Of a stretch of DNA of 64,000 nt, positions 1 to 11,338 are shown one piece after another. The notes below the pieces were generated by a model. It was not told the DNA's origin and did not search any database. It saw nothing but the letters and a program-made list of their open reading frames with translations. Numbering within the stretch: position 1 is the first letter of the stretch; each line of letters begins with the position of its first letter. The translations under genes were made by a program, and so were the position numbers. Source of the DNA: Anniella stebbinsi (Eukaryota; Chordata; Lepidosauria; Squamata; Anniellidae); contig JARDYH010000007.1 in assembly GCA_029215795.1 (NCBI GenBank), forward strand, positions 60,008,763-60,072,762, given 5' to 3'.

Positions 1-245
1 AGAATGATTTTGGAGAAATATGGAGTCCCTTTTTGGAATATGTATTAAGTTCGGGGAAGGGGCATCAACCTTCAAAAGAGCTGTTAAAATTTTGGAAAGA
101 TGAAGAATGATTAAGAGAAGGTCTCATGGGGGTGGGGTGCACGGGGGGGGGGGGTTGTAGAGGGTTATGTATTTTATTTTATGTTGTTTATGTTTTATTA
201 TGTCGAAATAAATAAAAATTATATCAAAAAAAAAGAAAAAAGAAA
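1..245 (+). mobile_element. LINE-1-like 3' end (ORF2 C-terminus, 3' UTR, A-rich tail)
   Basis: Positions 3-110 read open in one frame and end in TGA. The peptide contains IWSPFLEYVL, close to the C-terminal end of vertebrate L1 ORF2 proteins. A short 3' UTR follows with a run of 12 G (143-154), two overlapping AATAAA signals (207-216) and an A-rich tail to about 245. The element enters from outside the window, so its full length is unknown. It is a dead fragment unless upstream sequence shows otherwise. Confidence 0.7.
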
Positions 246-268
246 AAAGAGGGGAGTATCAGCACACT

Positions 269-800
269 TAGGGCTCATCTGCACCTGCAGGCCTTCCGGG
301 ATGAGAGGAGGGAGGATCTCGGGCTTTCCAGCTTCCAGGATCGCCCCCCAGGGTCCAAATGCCAGCGCATCGTCCTGAAAGGGAAGAGGGACATTCCGGC
401 GGGGCATTTTTTTTAAAAAAAAATATAGAAGTAGACTTTATGTAATTGCTTGGGCACGATGCTGTGCCAAATGTAATTTTTTAAAAAAAAAAACCTGGAA
501 ACTCGGTACCGAAAACTGCTGAGAGCCATCTCAGGGATGGCGAAAATGTTCCCCCTCCCCCCTGATGGGCACGGACTCCCCCACAGAGCTCCCTGCCCTT
601 TTGATGAGCCCCGCTACTCGTGGGGAGGAGGGACAACCCCGGGAGCAAGCACCACCTCGGGGTTGTCCCGGGACTGTGGGGAAAACCGTGAAAAGCTCAG
701 TCCCAGTTTCCCCAGGAAATTGAGAGCTCGTCCCTGGTTGATGCACAGGGATGATCTCGAGCCGACCCCAGGATAACTGGCAGGTGTAGACACAGCCTTA
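269..800. mobile_element. Unclassified inverted-repeat DNA element with internal hairpin
   Basis: The left end (from TAGGGCTCATCTGCACC) and the reverse complement of the right end (TAAGGCTGTGTCTACACC) agree at most positions, giving imperfect terminal inverted repeats of about 25-30 bp. Inside, positions 630-674 form a strong GC-rich hairpin (GGGACAACCCCGGGA and its complement around a short loop). I see no transposase and no clear target-site duplication. The structure fits a non-autonomous DNA transposon. The family is not one I can name. Confidence 0.5.
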
Positions 801-1879
801 CTCAGGGATACCTCACGCTTTGCAGAAGTTAGTTTTTTTTTTAAAAAAAAGGAAAACCTTTAGGGGACACACCTGCAAAACCAGCCCAATGCAAACTGAA
901 CATGCTCAGAGGTTGCAAGGAGCTACGGAATGTTGAATGTCGGGGTGACGGACCAGAATTTCCTGCTTGAGCGTCTTGCGATTTATAGTATCTTGTGTGA
1001 GGGCATCACTCCTGCTTAGGGATGTGTGTACAAGCAAAATTCGAGCTCAATATCCTCCAAATTCCACTTCAAAACTCCTTCCGCCTCATGCCATTTTCGC
1101 ATGAAACCCCGTGCGGATATCTCCCTGGTGTGCATTTTTGAATTGTACGCCTTCTTCCTCCATCGATTCCAGCGTGTTTGTGAGTACTTTTCAAATGTAG
1201 GCATGCTGCCAAATACATTTTTCTTTGGACTCCTAATTATATTACAAGCTTGGAAATGTATAGACTTCATGTTCGGGTCCAGAAGGTGCGAGCTGGGTAA
1301 ATCCTGATAAAAAACAAACGGAAACTAATTTCTCATAACATCCCTGCTCCTGCTAGAGGGTGAGGATACATCCCAATATTTTGTGGCTGGTCCTGCGTTT
1401 TATGCATAAAAGCTAAACCAGGCCTTATTCTGGGGAATGGTTAGCTGGCTCTGAGAAAAGCACCCCCTCCTGGCTCTCCAGTGGCTCCCCAGTAATGCCT
1501 AGTAAAGGAAGACATTTTATATATGCCTCATTGGACATCCCAGTGAGAAGCAGCCGACAAAGTGGAGCAGGGGAAGGAACGTCTCTGAGATACACAGTGT
1601 GGATTCAGCTATGAGAACTACATTTACGAATCACAAGGATTGCCAACTGCTTTAGCAAACCAGTGTAATTATGCTGTTACACTCTGCATATGCTCAGGAA
1701 ACATAATGTCACCTTGTGTATTTTCATTTACTAGGTATTACAGGGCAGAGGTGGGACTTTGGGCTTTTCTGCATGTGGTGTTTATTGTGTACCCATCATT
1801 CTCTACTCCCGTTTATTTACAGGTTCTTTAGATGACGACATGATCCTCCATTTTAACTCCTGTACCTGATGAGCACTTT
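801..1879. other. No gene recognised
   Basis: No homology, splice-like exon or clear repeat is recognised. There are homopolymer T and A runs near 829-850, and two overlapping open frames on opposite strands (1016-1307) that are mirror shadows of each other and have no recognisable domain. Confidence 0.5.
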
Positions 1880-2275
1880 CATTTCATTTCATTATTTTCA
1901 TTTATTACATTTTTATATTGCCTAATAACCAAAGCTCTCTGGACAGTTTAAAAAACCAGCAAAATACATTATACATAGTACAAAAACCTGTTTACATACA
2001 ACGCGTAGCACATAGACAAACACACATATATCTAAAAAAAACCCTATAAACAATAAATAAGAAAAATCCAGGATCTCATTAAAACTTCATCTTAAGCTGC
2101 CAAATACCTGAGAGAAGCTGAAGGTTTTAACCTGGTGCTGAAATGTTAACAACAGTGGTGCAAGGTGGACCTTGTCAGGGAGATTGTTCCACAATTGCGG
2201 GGCCACGACTGAGAAGGCTTTATCCCTTGTTGCCACCTTCTGAGCCTCCCTCAGAGGAGGGCCTTAAAGGATGCA
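1880..2275 (-). mobile_element. LINE-type 3' tail repeat (GCC...CAAAGCTCTCTGG motif)
   Basis: An ATTT-rich head is followed by a sequence like the widespread squamate motif 'AGCCAAAGCTCTCTGGGC', then A-rich spacer and a block around 2160-2275 (TTGTTCCACAATTGCGGGG, GAGAAGGCTTTATCCC). The same head is found near 19.35, 29.14, 32.3 and 46.3 kb. It reads as the reversed 3' end of a non-LTR element. The exact clade cannot be fixed without a repeat library. Confidence 0.55.
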
Positions 2276-2544
2276 TGTCGATGATTTTTTTAGAGCAGGG
2301 GAAATGTGGCATTTAATTGTGAGAGTGAAAGAAACTGCATCCTCTACTTGTGTATTTATGCTATTCCTCTATACCACAGTGCCACCTAGAGGCTACATAG
2401 CAGGAAAGGAAACACTCTTCATGTAGTGCTGAGATCTTGATTCTGTGACAAAACAGAAAATAGATAGAGTGGATAAACAACTGATGAAAGGCTAGATGTT
2501 ACCCACCATCTCCTGAGACCGCCTGTTTCACTGATAAACAGGTT

Positions 2545-2700
2545 TAACTGTTAGGAAGTTTCTCTTAATGTCTACCTGAAATCTGCCGTTTCCGCCTTCA
2601 TCCTGCCCTCTGGAGGAACCACGAATGAACCTGCTCCATCTTCCACGTGACAGGCTTTGAAGACACTCCTCTCTCCTCTCACCCAGGCTAAGCAGATGCA
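2545..2700 (-). mobile_element. CR1 ORF2 C-terminal fragment
   Basis: The reverse strand encodes a degraded match to the CR1 ORF2 end (KACHVEDGAGSF...PPEGRMKAE). It is in the same arrangement as the better preserved copies at 7.2 and 43.4 kb, but older. Confidence 0.5.
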
Positions 2701-3099
2701 GCTCTGAACAACAACAAATGTTTGAGATTTACCGGTTAGAGCAGGTAAAACTGGCATGATTCTCGCAGTTCAAATATGATCGCACATGGTTTGCATTTCT
2801 CTCCATGGTTCTCACAGAATAGAGACGGTATCAGCAGCAATCTCTGCAGCTCCTATAGCTCTTATGAAACACATGCCAACCCTGATAAGTGGAGAATGTT
2901 CCCGTTGTGTCCTGACCGCTAGATTGGGGTTATTAATCAAAGTGCTCAGGAACAGCAAAACCGTTAAACGAATGAATTCATGAGGCTGTCATTCAGTTCG
3001 CGAGGTGTTTAGATAAAGAAAGCTCCCATTGGGTCTAGAGTGCACCAACTGAGAAGGGGACCGGCAAACGTTTAGCCTGGCAGTGCAATTTGTAAGGCT

Positions 3100-3282
3100 G
3101 TATTTTACCTCCAGGATCAGAGGCAGTATGCTGGGGAACATGGGCAGGAGGGTGCTATTGCACTCATGTCATGCCTGTGGGTTTCCCATGGGCAGCTGGT
3201 TGGCCCCCGTGTGAACAGAATGCTGGATGAGATGGGCCCTTGGTCTGACCCAGCAGGGCTCTTCTGATGTTCCAAAGGGGTT
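3100..3282 (+). mobile_element. CR1 3' UTR fragment
   Basis: Contains the recurrent CR1 3' block 'GCTGGGGAACATGGG', 'TGTGTGAACAGA' and 'TGGTCTGACCCAGCAGGGC', ending in a CTTCTGATGTTC-type terminus. The block recurs in both orientations through the window (9.3, 12.3, 18.7, 33.7 and 50.9 kb). Confidence 0.75.
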
Positions 3283-3659
3283 TTTCTCTTTGGAAAGCTG
3301 GAGCGAATGGACACCTGCGTGCCGACTATGGAGAAGTGAGATATAAATCTTGCGCAGGTATAAATGTGTCTGATGGGCACTGGTTCAATCAGACCAAAGC
3401 TCACTCCAGTGCCAAAGGCTGTAAAGCCTCAGGACAATAATAATAAAAAAAGGTCGAGTCCATCTCTACTGGCACAAATAATCCTGGTACATAACAAAAA
3501 AAGATCCCTAGCAAAGTCCTCACTCTCACATCATATATGGCCTCCATCTCATGACTTCCAATTAATGTGTTCTCATTCTTCCTGCAGTTTGGTCAGGGAG
3601 TGCTCTCCTCTCTGCTTTGCATGCAGAAATCTAGTCAATGTTGGCGGCTCCGATGCGTG

Positions 3660-4046
3660 AAATAGCACAGCTGTGCACCTTTGTGGCCCCTCACTGTTCA
3701 TGCGCAAGATATTGTAGAGCTGGCAAAGGGGCAGAAAAGAACGATTAAAAGGATCGAGGGGCTGCAGCAATCCCCCTATGAGTGAAGGTTAAAACAACGG
3801 GGATTGTTTAGCTTGGAAAAAAAGAAGAGTAAACGGAGACAGGATAGAGATGTTCAAAATTATGCACGGAGTGGAGAAAGTGAATAGGAAGACATTTTTC
3901 TCCCTCTTTCAAAATATGAGAACCCGATAGGCTCATCCCAGAAAGTTGTTTGGTGGGAGATTCAGGACAGATAAAAGGAGGCATGTCAGGGAAATCTGCA
4001 ACAGATGCAAAATTAGTTCGGATTTTGATGAATCTGACTTGCGGAC
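3660..4046 (+). mobile_element. CR1 ORF2 fragment with a non-canonical 3' extension
   Basis: Positions 3720-3985 match the coding end of CR1 ORF2 (the stretch corresponding to 'RIKGLQQ...LFSLEKK...RDRDVQNYARSGE'). From about 3986 to 4046 it continues into a segment not part of the usual CR1 end. The same segment occurs, reverse-complemented and nearly identical, at about 9740-9815. This copy is interrupted by many small changes and cannot code. Confidence 0.65.
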
Positions 4047-4228
4047 ATTGCGTTGAATCGGCGTTTCTGCATCACGCAGATTCTGCGTCCTCGAGGACTG
4101 TATTTTAACTTGGGGGGGGATCTGCGGTAATGCACCATACGTTAATGTGGAGTTGCACAGACGATGGAACAAAGACGCCTGACGATCTGCGAAACACAGA
4201 CAGGTGTAACAATATCCGTACTTCCCTA

Positions 4229-4745
4229 GTGGGCCATGTGTCCTCTTTTTCAGGGGATAGTCCTCTGTTTGAAAAGCTGTCCTGTCCAATTCTAGTGTAG
4301 ATAATGAATCTTACGAACTGTTCCCCAGCCACAGTGAACACACAGGTCACCTGGGCCAGACCGACACCAAGCAGGATATGGCATTATGAAAGCGGTATGA
4401 AAGCGGTATATGGAGGCAGGATCCACACTCCTACTTTATAGCGGTATTGAACTGCACTGACAACTGTTGGGGCCCATTGACACATGCCATATTCCGCTTT
4501 CATAGTGCTATATCTTGCTTGGTGTAGATGTGTCATGGGCCCCAACCGTTGTCAGCGCACTTCAATACCACTAGAAAGCAGTAGTATTGATCCTGCCCTG
4601 GTCCCAATCCTGCCCTGGTCCCAATGGTGAGATTGAATTGTTTTTCTAATTCAATTAGAATAATTATTTCTGCATTTGTATCTATACATATAAATCCGCA
4701 CGTGCATATTTTATGCAAATTTTTATCTTCTGGGGGAGCGATTCG
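4229..4745 (+). mobile_element. hAT-like MITE (GTGTCCTCTTTT family), split by a nested element
   Basis: The left part (about 4229-4367) has the family signature GTGTCCTCTTTTTCAGGGGA and CTGTCCAATTC. The right part (about 4625-4745) has the family's other half (AATTATTTCTGCATTTGTATC, TTTTATGCAAAT). Other copies lie at 14.5, 34.4 and 39.7 kb. About 255 bp of unrelated palindromic sequence separates the halves here. Confidence 0.55.
4368..4622. mobile_element. Palindromic element nested in the previous MITE
   Basis: The segment 4441-4490 (GCGGTATTGAACTGCACTGA...) is the near-perfect reverse complement of about 4533-4580. The ends near 4370 (AAGCAGGATATGGCATTATG) and 4495-4525 (CTTTCATAGTGCTATATC...) are also inverted copies. 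Just inside the right end an 18-bp unit (CCTGCCCTGGTCCCAATC type) is tandemly doubled at about 4590-4627. No coding capacity. Confidence 0.5.
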
Positions 4746-5950
4746 TAAGTAGACGTTTTACTGAAAGCTTTTCCTGCTGGAGCCAGCAGTATAACCAACT
4801 GTATCTCTCCCTCCTTGCTTTTAAAAAGCAATCGGGGAAGCTCTTTAAAAAAAAAAAAAAAATCTTTGGTTGTTTTTAAAAGGATCCAATGCTGGTTCCC
4901 TCTTTAATGTACTTACCCCTTCATGCCCTTCTTCTCCCATTAAAACACACATACAACTGCTTTAGCACAGGTTGTTATTTTTTTGGTCCGATTTCTTTGT
5001 ACTATATAAAAAGCCCTGGACACAAACAGGCTGAGGCCACGGGGTGCTTTGTAAAAAAGAAAGAACGAAAGTAATAATAATACGTCTTCGCTATTCTTTC
5101 CTGGAGACATTTGGAGCAGCATTTCGGAACAAAAGTCAGGCGTTTGCTTTTCACAGTCTCCTTTCGGGGGCTCACGAGAGAAGAGTCGATCCATGTTGTT
5201 TTTACCGACATAAAAGGTATTGTCCTTGTTTGGTTCGAAGGGGCCTCAGTTCATAGAAATCTCTTCTATTAAAGTGCTAATATATACTTTACAGTTGTGA
5301 AACCTGTCGGTCCACAGGAAAACAAGGCTAAAATTAAAATCGCAACCCCTTTTCCCCCTGTTCCACACACAAAAAGCAGCCAAACCCTATACATTTTTTT
5401 CTCAAAATTCACAGCCTGAGTTAGCGTCACTTTGTTAGTGGTACATATTGGATTCTCTCATTTAGGACCTCATCGTCTCCGGACAATTAAGTTGAACTAG
5501 GCAGGCGATGGACGAGGGCCACGGGGGAGGAATATGCCTTATCTCGGTACTCTGTGCTGATCGATGAAAAGATGGGAAGTTCTGGTTGCTGATTGGGCCA
5601 GGTTCTCTCGGCCCGATGGAGTGATTGGCGTCGTAACGATCCAGAGCATCTAAGTGGGGTGGTTTGTCATGATTAGTCTTCTTGTAGAACTAGGTCACTG
5701 TGTGAATGTGTGAAATAATACCCTGACGCACTGTCATTTCCAGTTAAGTGGGGAGGAAAAGATTTGCCCTTAATTGGACACTTTGAGCAGTTTGGAGTGC
5801 TCAAATTTAGGGCATGAGGCAAGAGAGGGCCTCCATCAACTTCCTTCTGTGCTTCATGATCAGGCTGGGCCTTCTCTGTCCCTTCAAGAGAAACATTCCA
5901 ACAATCCAAAGTTTTCTAGCAAGACAGATTTCAGGAACCTACTTTGTTTC
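4746..5950. other. No gene recognised
   Basis: Unassigned sequence with an A14-15 tract near 4847-4861. The many short open frames on both strands overlap one another and carry no recognisable domain. Confidence 0.5.
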
Positions 5951-5954
5951 CTTT

Positions 5955-6160
5955 GTGTTGGATAGATCCATCTAACCTAGAATCCTGTTTCCAGCAGTGG
6001 CTAGCCAAGAATCTTCTAGGAAGCCCACGAGTAGGATATGAAGCCAAGAATCATCCCGTTGTGTTTCTTCCTAGCAACTGGTATTCCAAGAGGTAGAGTG
6101 CATTTAGATATCAAGGCTAAGAACATAACAAGTGCTTTGCTGGATCAGTCCAAAGGTTCC
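5955..6160 (-). mobile_element. Old CR1 3' fragment
   Basis: The reversed CR1 3' block can be followed (GATCCATCTAACCTAG, CAGTGGCTAGCCA, TAGCAACTGGTATTCC), with 'TAAGAACATAACAAG' at 6118. It is more diverged than the copies at 9.3 and 18.7 kb. Confidence 0.5.
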
Positions 6161-6244
6161 AACCAGCCCAGTAGACATCCTTCCTCTTTCTATGTTCTTT
6201 TGACCTAATTTATGTTGCCCGTGTTTCATAACTTGTTCCCCATT

Positions 6245-6480
6245 TAAGGTCCAAGGCCATCTCATCCCATTCCATGTACAAAAGCCAACTGGACTGGCAG
6301 TTGAATCTTTCTTGAACATGGGACGGCATCCTCCATCACACCTGAAGGTGGTAGGCTAGGGTGAGCAGGACAGACCACGTGGCCTACACCTCCAACACCT
6401 TGCTGCTGCCTCCCAGCATCTTCTGCCTGAGGCGATTGCCTCTGCCTCACAGTAGAGCCTGCCTCGCACCCAGAAACCCA
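6245..6480. mobile_element. Unclassified repeat (CCATTCCATGTACAAAAG family)
   Basis: Shares CCATTCCATGTACAAAAG, the 'GGATGGCATCC...CACACCTGAAGG' region and the 'CTGCCTGAGG' motif with the copy at 24.7-25.1 kb. Related fragments occur at 22.9, 25.4 and 48.2 kb. It has no coding potential and I could not find its ends. Confidence 0.4.
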
Positions 6481-7199
6481 GCTGCAGTGACAGGAGGCAA
6501 TCTTCTACAAGCTCAAAAGAGAATCTTTCTCAAAGATGGGTTTTGGCAAATGCAATGGTGAGGAATGGAAAAATAAGGAGGGGACACCTGTTGCTTCTTT
6601 GAAAAGCGCAGCAAACTTCAGCGGCCTCATGCAAACCGAACGGAGCCAGTCGAGACAAGAACCCTCCAGTTCAGCGCTTGATCTGGCTTCTTCACAAAGC
6701 TGGATTAATCTCAGTCTTTCTTTTACTCCTGTAAAACAATTTAAAACTTAAAACCAACCTTGGGAGGAAAAAAAACATTCCCTGAGGGTGAAGCCACCTT
6801 GTTAATTAACAAGGCGGAGAGTGGTTTGGAACTATCGCCCGAAGGGAAAAAAAGGGGGTAAACAATAAAAATCTGGGCAAAACCAGGGAGAATTAGATTT
6901 AATGGTCCTACCAATTAACCTAGATCTGCATTCTCTCTCTTTCCTAAAGGGCTTACTGTTATGCAATTGCTTCAAGACGGTTTTCGGGCCCACATCAGTT
7001 TCTTAAGGCATCCTCAGTCTACTATAGCTCTTTCAAAAGGTCCACAACCTCAGCTTTCCCTCTGCTGTGTGGAGGTTGATAAAACCAACCTGTTATTGAG
7101 AAAGGTGGGGGGGGGGAGTGAAGAGTTCAAGAGATTACCTCTTGGTCCAAATAGACGGTTCTCCAACCTTTTGCCTTTTGAGAGAATGGTCATCCACCT

Positions 7200-7560
7200 T
7201 GTGCAGCGTTGGATCTTCAGTAATCATAGAACAGTAGAGTTGGAAGGGGCCAGCTGCCTCTTGAAGGCCTCTAGTGTGAGAGAGCCCACGACCTCCCTAG
7301 GGAATGGGTGCCATTGTCGTGCTGCTCTAACCGTCAGGACATTTTTCCTGATGTCCAGCCAGAATTTGGCTTCCTGTAACTTCAGCCCATGATTCCACAT
7401 CCTGCACTCTGGGATGATCGAGAAGAGTTCCTGGCCCTCCTCTGTGTGTCAACCTTCCAAGTCCTTGAAGTGTGCTATCATGTCTCCCCTCGGTCTTCTC
7501 TTCTCCAGGCTAAACATGCCCAGTTCTTTCAGTCTCTCCTCATAGGTACCTTTAAGCTGG
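7200..7560 (-). mobile_element. CR1 ORF2 C-terminus and 3' end
   Basis: The reverse strand encodes the typical CR1 end, [17 protein letters not shown] then [13 protein letters not shown]. The 3' terminus lies at the low-coordinate side (AATCATAGAACAGTAGAG, reversed CR1 tail). There are frame changes between the blocks, so this is a 5'-truncated dead copy. Sister copies are at 43.42 kb (-) and 47.46 kb (+). Confidence 0.8.
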
Positions 7561-7564
7561 GAGA

Positions 7565-7660
7565 GCGACATTTGCTCCATGGTAAAACAACAGATTTGCA
7601 CATGCAAGGTCCCAGGCTCACATCCCAGCATCTCTAGCTTAAGGGATCAGGGAGCAATTA
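7565..7660 (+). mobile_element. tRNA-derived SINE fragment
   Basis: Contains the worn tRNA-type promoter region: 'GGTCCCAGGCTCACATCCC' resembles a B box, followed by 'AGCATCTCTAG', the SINE body that follows it in the copies at 48.1 and 61.4 kb. Confidence 0.5.
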
Positions 7661-9326
7661 ATCAGTAAATACCAGTGGTGTCATGGAGCAGGGCTCACAG
7701 GGTCGAAGCACTGGAGACCTTTTAATTAGTAGGGTGCTCAGCAACCAACAAGCCATGGGGTTTCCCAAGCATCCTCACGAGTCTTGGTTGCATTGACCAA
7801 CCAAACCATGGACTAGGTTAGACTTCCCCAACATGGCTGCAATCCTACGCACACTTACCTGGGACTCAACGTCAGTGAACACAGCAGGATTTACTTTTGA
7901 CTAAATGCCCAAAGCATTGCTTGTTAGCAAGAATTGACCAGGAAATTATTTTGAGGTTTTCACATCTGCCACTTCTTCATTCCCTGCCTTGTACAATTCT
8001 GTCTATGTCCCGAGCAGCCAGCGGACTCAGCTCAGCGGACTCAACTCCAGAAATTCCCGGTTGTGTATCTCTGAAATTCTAATCAGCTGCTACGCCACCT
8101 CAGTTTTCCTTCTTCAAAACGACAGACAGCTGCACTTCCTTCCCAAGGTGTTTACATAGCTGCATCGGACATCCTGGAATTTCGGCACACACTACTTTGT
8201 GCCTTGACTTGTCTTTCTGATTGGGCCATCCATCCCCTCTCTCTGGGCCACCAAGGTCACATGACCTGGCTCATATGACCTGACCCACTAAAGATCACTA
8301 GAATGTTCCTGGTTTAACGTCAGCACAAGGACAGACGATGCAATCCAGCCCCAGGTCAAACAATAAAGTCTCAGCTTTCATTCTCTCAAGGTAAAAAACG
8401 TGTCAAGCCACTTTCTAACAATGCCCACTCTCTTAATCCGAACTGAAGCCACCACCGACAGACAACAAACAACGGTGGTGACATTGGAGCTGTGTTAAAA
8501 ATTGCAGTAAAACAACACATCAAAAAAGCGCAGTTTCACAGGGAATAGCATGAAGTGGCTGTCAATTGGCGGCCGCGTCATATAGACAATGGGGTGCAAC
8601 TGCGCAGCCATGACAGGGCATATAGAGTGTATAGATAAGCCCAGACTGTCTTGGCTTTTAGATCAACAGAGGACAGACTATTGCAGAGTGATCCATGTTA
8701 TGAAAATAGGAGTGATATACAAGCCGGTCTCTGTTTTCCATGCTAAAAGATAGAGGATATGTAAAGATTCAGCAGTACAACATTTCCTGTCCCACAATTG
8801 TATCCCTTGTTGACATCTCCCAAGAGAAACCAGGGAGATGCCAATATGGTGCGATTTGAGGTCAGCCTGAACCGGATCCACAGTTCACCAGGTGTGAAGT
8901 TTTACCTGTTCTGGAAACGGTTCGTTTTGTGACTGGTTAGAATGTGCAGGGCCTCAGGATAGCATCAAAGGCATTCACAGAAGAAAGTGGCAGAGCAGTG
9001 TCTTCTTTTTTTCCCAATATTTCACAGTACAGGTAGAGAGTAGAACACGGAGGCAGCGTGCACCAAAGGTTACAGCTAAACAATGGCAATAATTGTTACT
9101 GAGTGCTATGCAAATTTACACAACACAATCGTCGGCAAAACATTTAATCTGACATTTTTTAAACGTGCACCTGGCTGACTTCACGTTCAGTACTTTCTCT
9201 TCTGTGAGAGATTCTGCAATCTTTAAAATGTTGGGTCATTGGCAATCAATGTTTGGTCTCTTTTCAGGGTTGCAAAATACAGCCCCGATAAGGAAAAGAA
9301 CAGAGTGAAAGCAAATCGCCAGTAAC
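7661..9326. other. No gene recognised
   Basis: Mostly unassigned. A short piece around 7840-7900 (GCAATCCTACGCACACTTACC) belongs to a small palindromic repeat that recurs at 13.43, 53.5 and 57.19 kb. The rest holds no recognisable exon. Confidence 0.45.
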
Positions 9327-10207
9327 TAAGAACGTAAGAACATAAGAAGTGCCTTGATGCTGGATCAGACCGAGGGTCTAATCCACAGTAGAGTTCACAC
9401 AGTGGCCAACCAGCTGTTGACCTGGGACCAACAAAGCAGGATATGGTGCAACAGCACCCTCCCAACCATGTTCCCCAGCAACTAGTGCATACAGGCTTAT
9501 TGCCTCTGACCCTGGAGGTAGCACACAGCCATCAGGACCAGTAGCCATTGATAGCCTTTTCCTCCAAGAATGTATCCAACCCCCTTTTAAAGCCATCCAA
9601 ATTGGTGGCCATCACTTTAGCTTAACGTAGAGTATTCCACAGTTTAACTCTGCACTGTGTGAAGAAGTCCTTCCTTTTATCTGTCCTGAATCTCCCACCA
9701 GTCCGCCTCATGGGATGACCCCAGGTTCCAGTATTATCAGAGAGAGTTCACTGCAGTATTCGCAAGTCAGATTCATCGAAATCCGAACTAATTTTGCATC
9801 TGTTGCAGATTTCTCTGACATCCCTCCTACTATCTGTCCTGAATCTCCCACCAAACAACTTTCTGGGATGAGCCTATTGGGTTCTAATATTTTGAGAGAG
9901 GGAGAAAAATATCTCCCTTTCCACATTCTCCACACCATGCATAATTTTGTACACCTCCCCTTAGCCTCTTTTTTCCAAGCTAAACAATCCCAGCTGTTGT
10001 AACCTTCCTTCATAGGGGAGATGCTTCAGCCCCTTAATCATTTTAGTTGCCCTTTTCTGCACTTTTTCCAGCTCTATAATATCTTTTTTTAGGTGCAGTG
10101 ACCAGAACTGTACACAGTATTCTAATAAGTGTGTCGCGCCATAGGTTTGTATAAAGGCAATATGATACTGGCACTTTTATTCTCAATTCTTTTTCTTATA
10201 ATGCCTA
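9327..10207 (-). mobile_element. CR1 ORF2 C-terminus plus full 3' UTR, ~880 bp
   Basis: One of the longest CR1 copies. The 3' terminus is at 9327 (reversed AAGAACATAAG). The UTR block is followed upstream by coding matches to WDCLAWKK and TKLCMVWRMW (corrupted CR1 ORF2). The segment for 'CTGTCCTGAATCTCCCACCA' appears twice (about 9687 and 9838), separated by ~80 bp of foreign sequence, so the copy carries an internal duplication or rearrangement. It directly abuts an L2 fragment at 10.2 kb. Confidence 0.75.
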
Positions 10208-10540
10208 ACGGACAGAAGGGCAATAGGAAGAGCTCACTAAATTGCCGCTGGGGTGGCCTCCCTTACCTTGGGCGGCCAAGGAAGGGCTGCTAGCTTGATT
10301 GAAGCTCTCTGTTCTGGTCAGCAGTCTAGCTGCTGGATTTTGCACCAGCTGCAACTTCCGAGTTGTCCTCAAAGGTAGTCTTACATAGAGTGCATTGCAG
10401 TAGTCTATTCGGGAAGTTACCAGTGCAAGCACTATTGTGGTTAGGTTGTCCCTGTCCAGGAAAGGCCGTAGCTTGTGGATCAGCCACTGTGTGGCAATGG
10501 ATGGGAGGCTTGGGCCAGCAAAAACTTTTCTCATATCTGT
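10208..10540 (-). pseudogene. L2-clade LINE reverse transcriptase C-terminal fragment
   Basis: The reverse strand reads HKLRPFLDRDNLTTIV then SRIDYCNALYVRLPLR and KLQLVQNPAARLLT, the highly conserved region after the reverse-transcriptase domain in L2-type LINEs. The same region is seen on the + strand at 62.3 kb. The frame degenerates after the last block. Fragment only, no start, no full domain. Confidence 0.75.
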
Positions 10541-10580
10541 AGGCTCGAATCCTTTCCACCTGCTCTACCCACCACCCCAC

Positions 10581-10970
10581 TAGGGTGACCAACTGTCAGG
10601 ATTTCCCCAGATTTGTCCTGGTTTTTTGTTCTATCCTGGGTATCCGGGGGGTTTTCTGTAATTTTCTATAATGTTCTGGAATTACATGCTTTTCCCTTTA
10701 AGGCCATCACTCCACCTCCACTGCTGCAATCGGGGCCTTAAAGGGGAAAGTGTGTTATTGCTGGATATTAAAGAAAAGGCCCCAATTGGAGCAGTGGGGG
10801 GTGGGGGTGGGAATGACACGCTTTGCCCTCCTTCGCTCCAATCGGGGCCTTTAAGGCCCCGATTGGAACAGAAGAGGAGAAAGAGCACTTTCTGGGGCCT
10901 CAGGAAAGCATGCCATTCCCCCTGCCATTCGGTGTCCTCTTTTTTTGGTTTCCCAAATATGGTCTCCCGA
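10581..10970. mobile_element. TAGGGTGACC-ended MITE, copy 1 (GTCAGGATTT family)
   Basis: Starts TAGGGTGACCAACTGTCAGG and ends near TTTGGTTTCCCAAATATGG, with termini that are inverted copies (TAGGGTGACC / GGTCTCCC..). The middle is GC-rich and repetitive (repeated GGGGCCTTAAAG). A second copy lies at 13686-14121. The ends resemble hAT elements; there is no transposase. Confidence 0.6.
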
Positions 10971-11338
10971 ATGTTTGTGCTTTCCCTGTGTTACAAAACC
11001 ATATCTGGCTGGCCCTGGGTTGGTTTCGCAACAGGCCATAATCTCCCCAAAGTCACTTCAACCCACAAATAATGGTCATTCCTCACAATCAGCCTCTGAA
11101 GTTGCTTATGATGAAAGCAGCAGCACGACACGACAGCCAAAACAGCATTGGCCAGATAAGACCCATCAAAACAATCGCTCGCTTGGCCAGAAACTCCCAC
11201 CAGACAGTCTTTCCCCATAACCCGAAATCTCCCAACAAACTCCAGGGAGACCAAATGAACATCTCTGTTCCCCTCTCAAAGACCTTGGGCTTTCTTTGGC
11301 CTTCAAGACCCACAGAATAAACAGAAGATTATTGTGTC

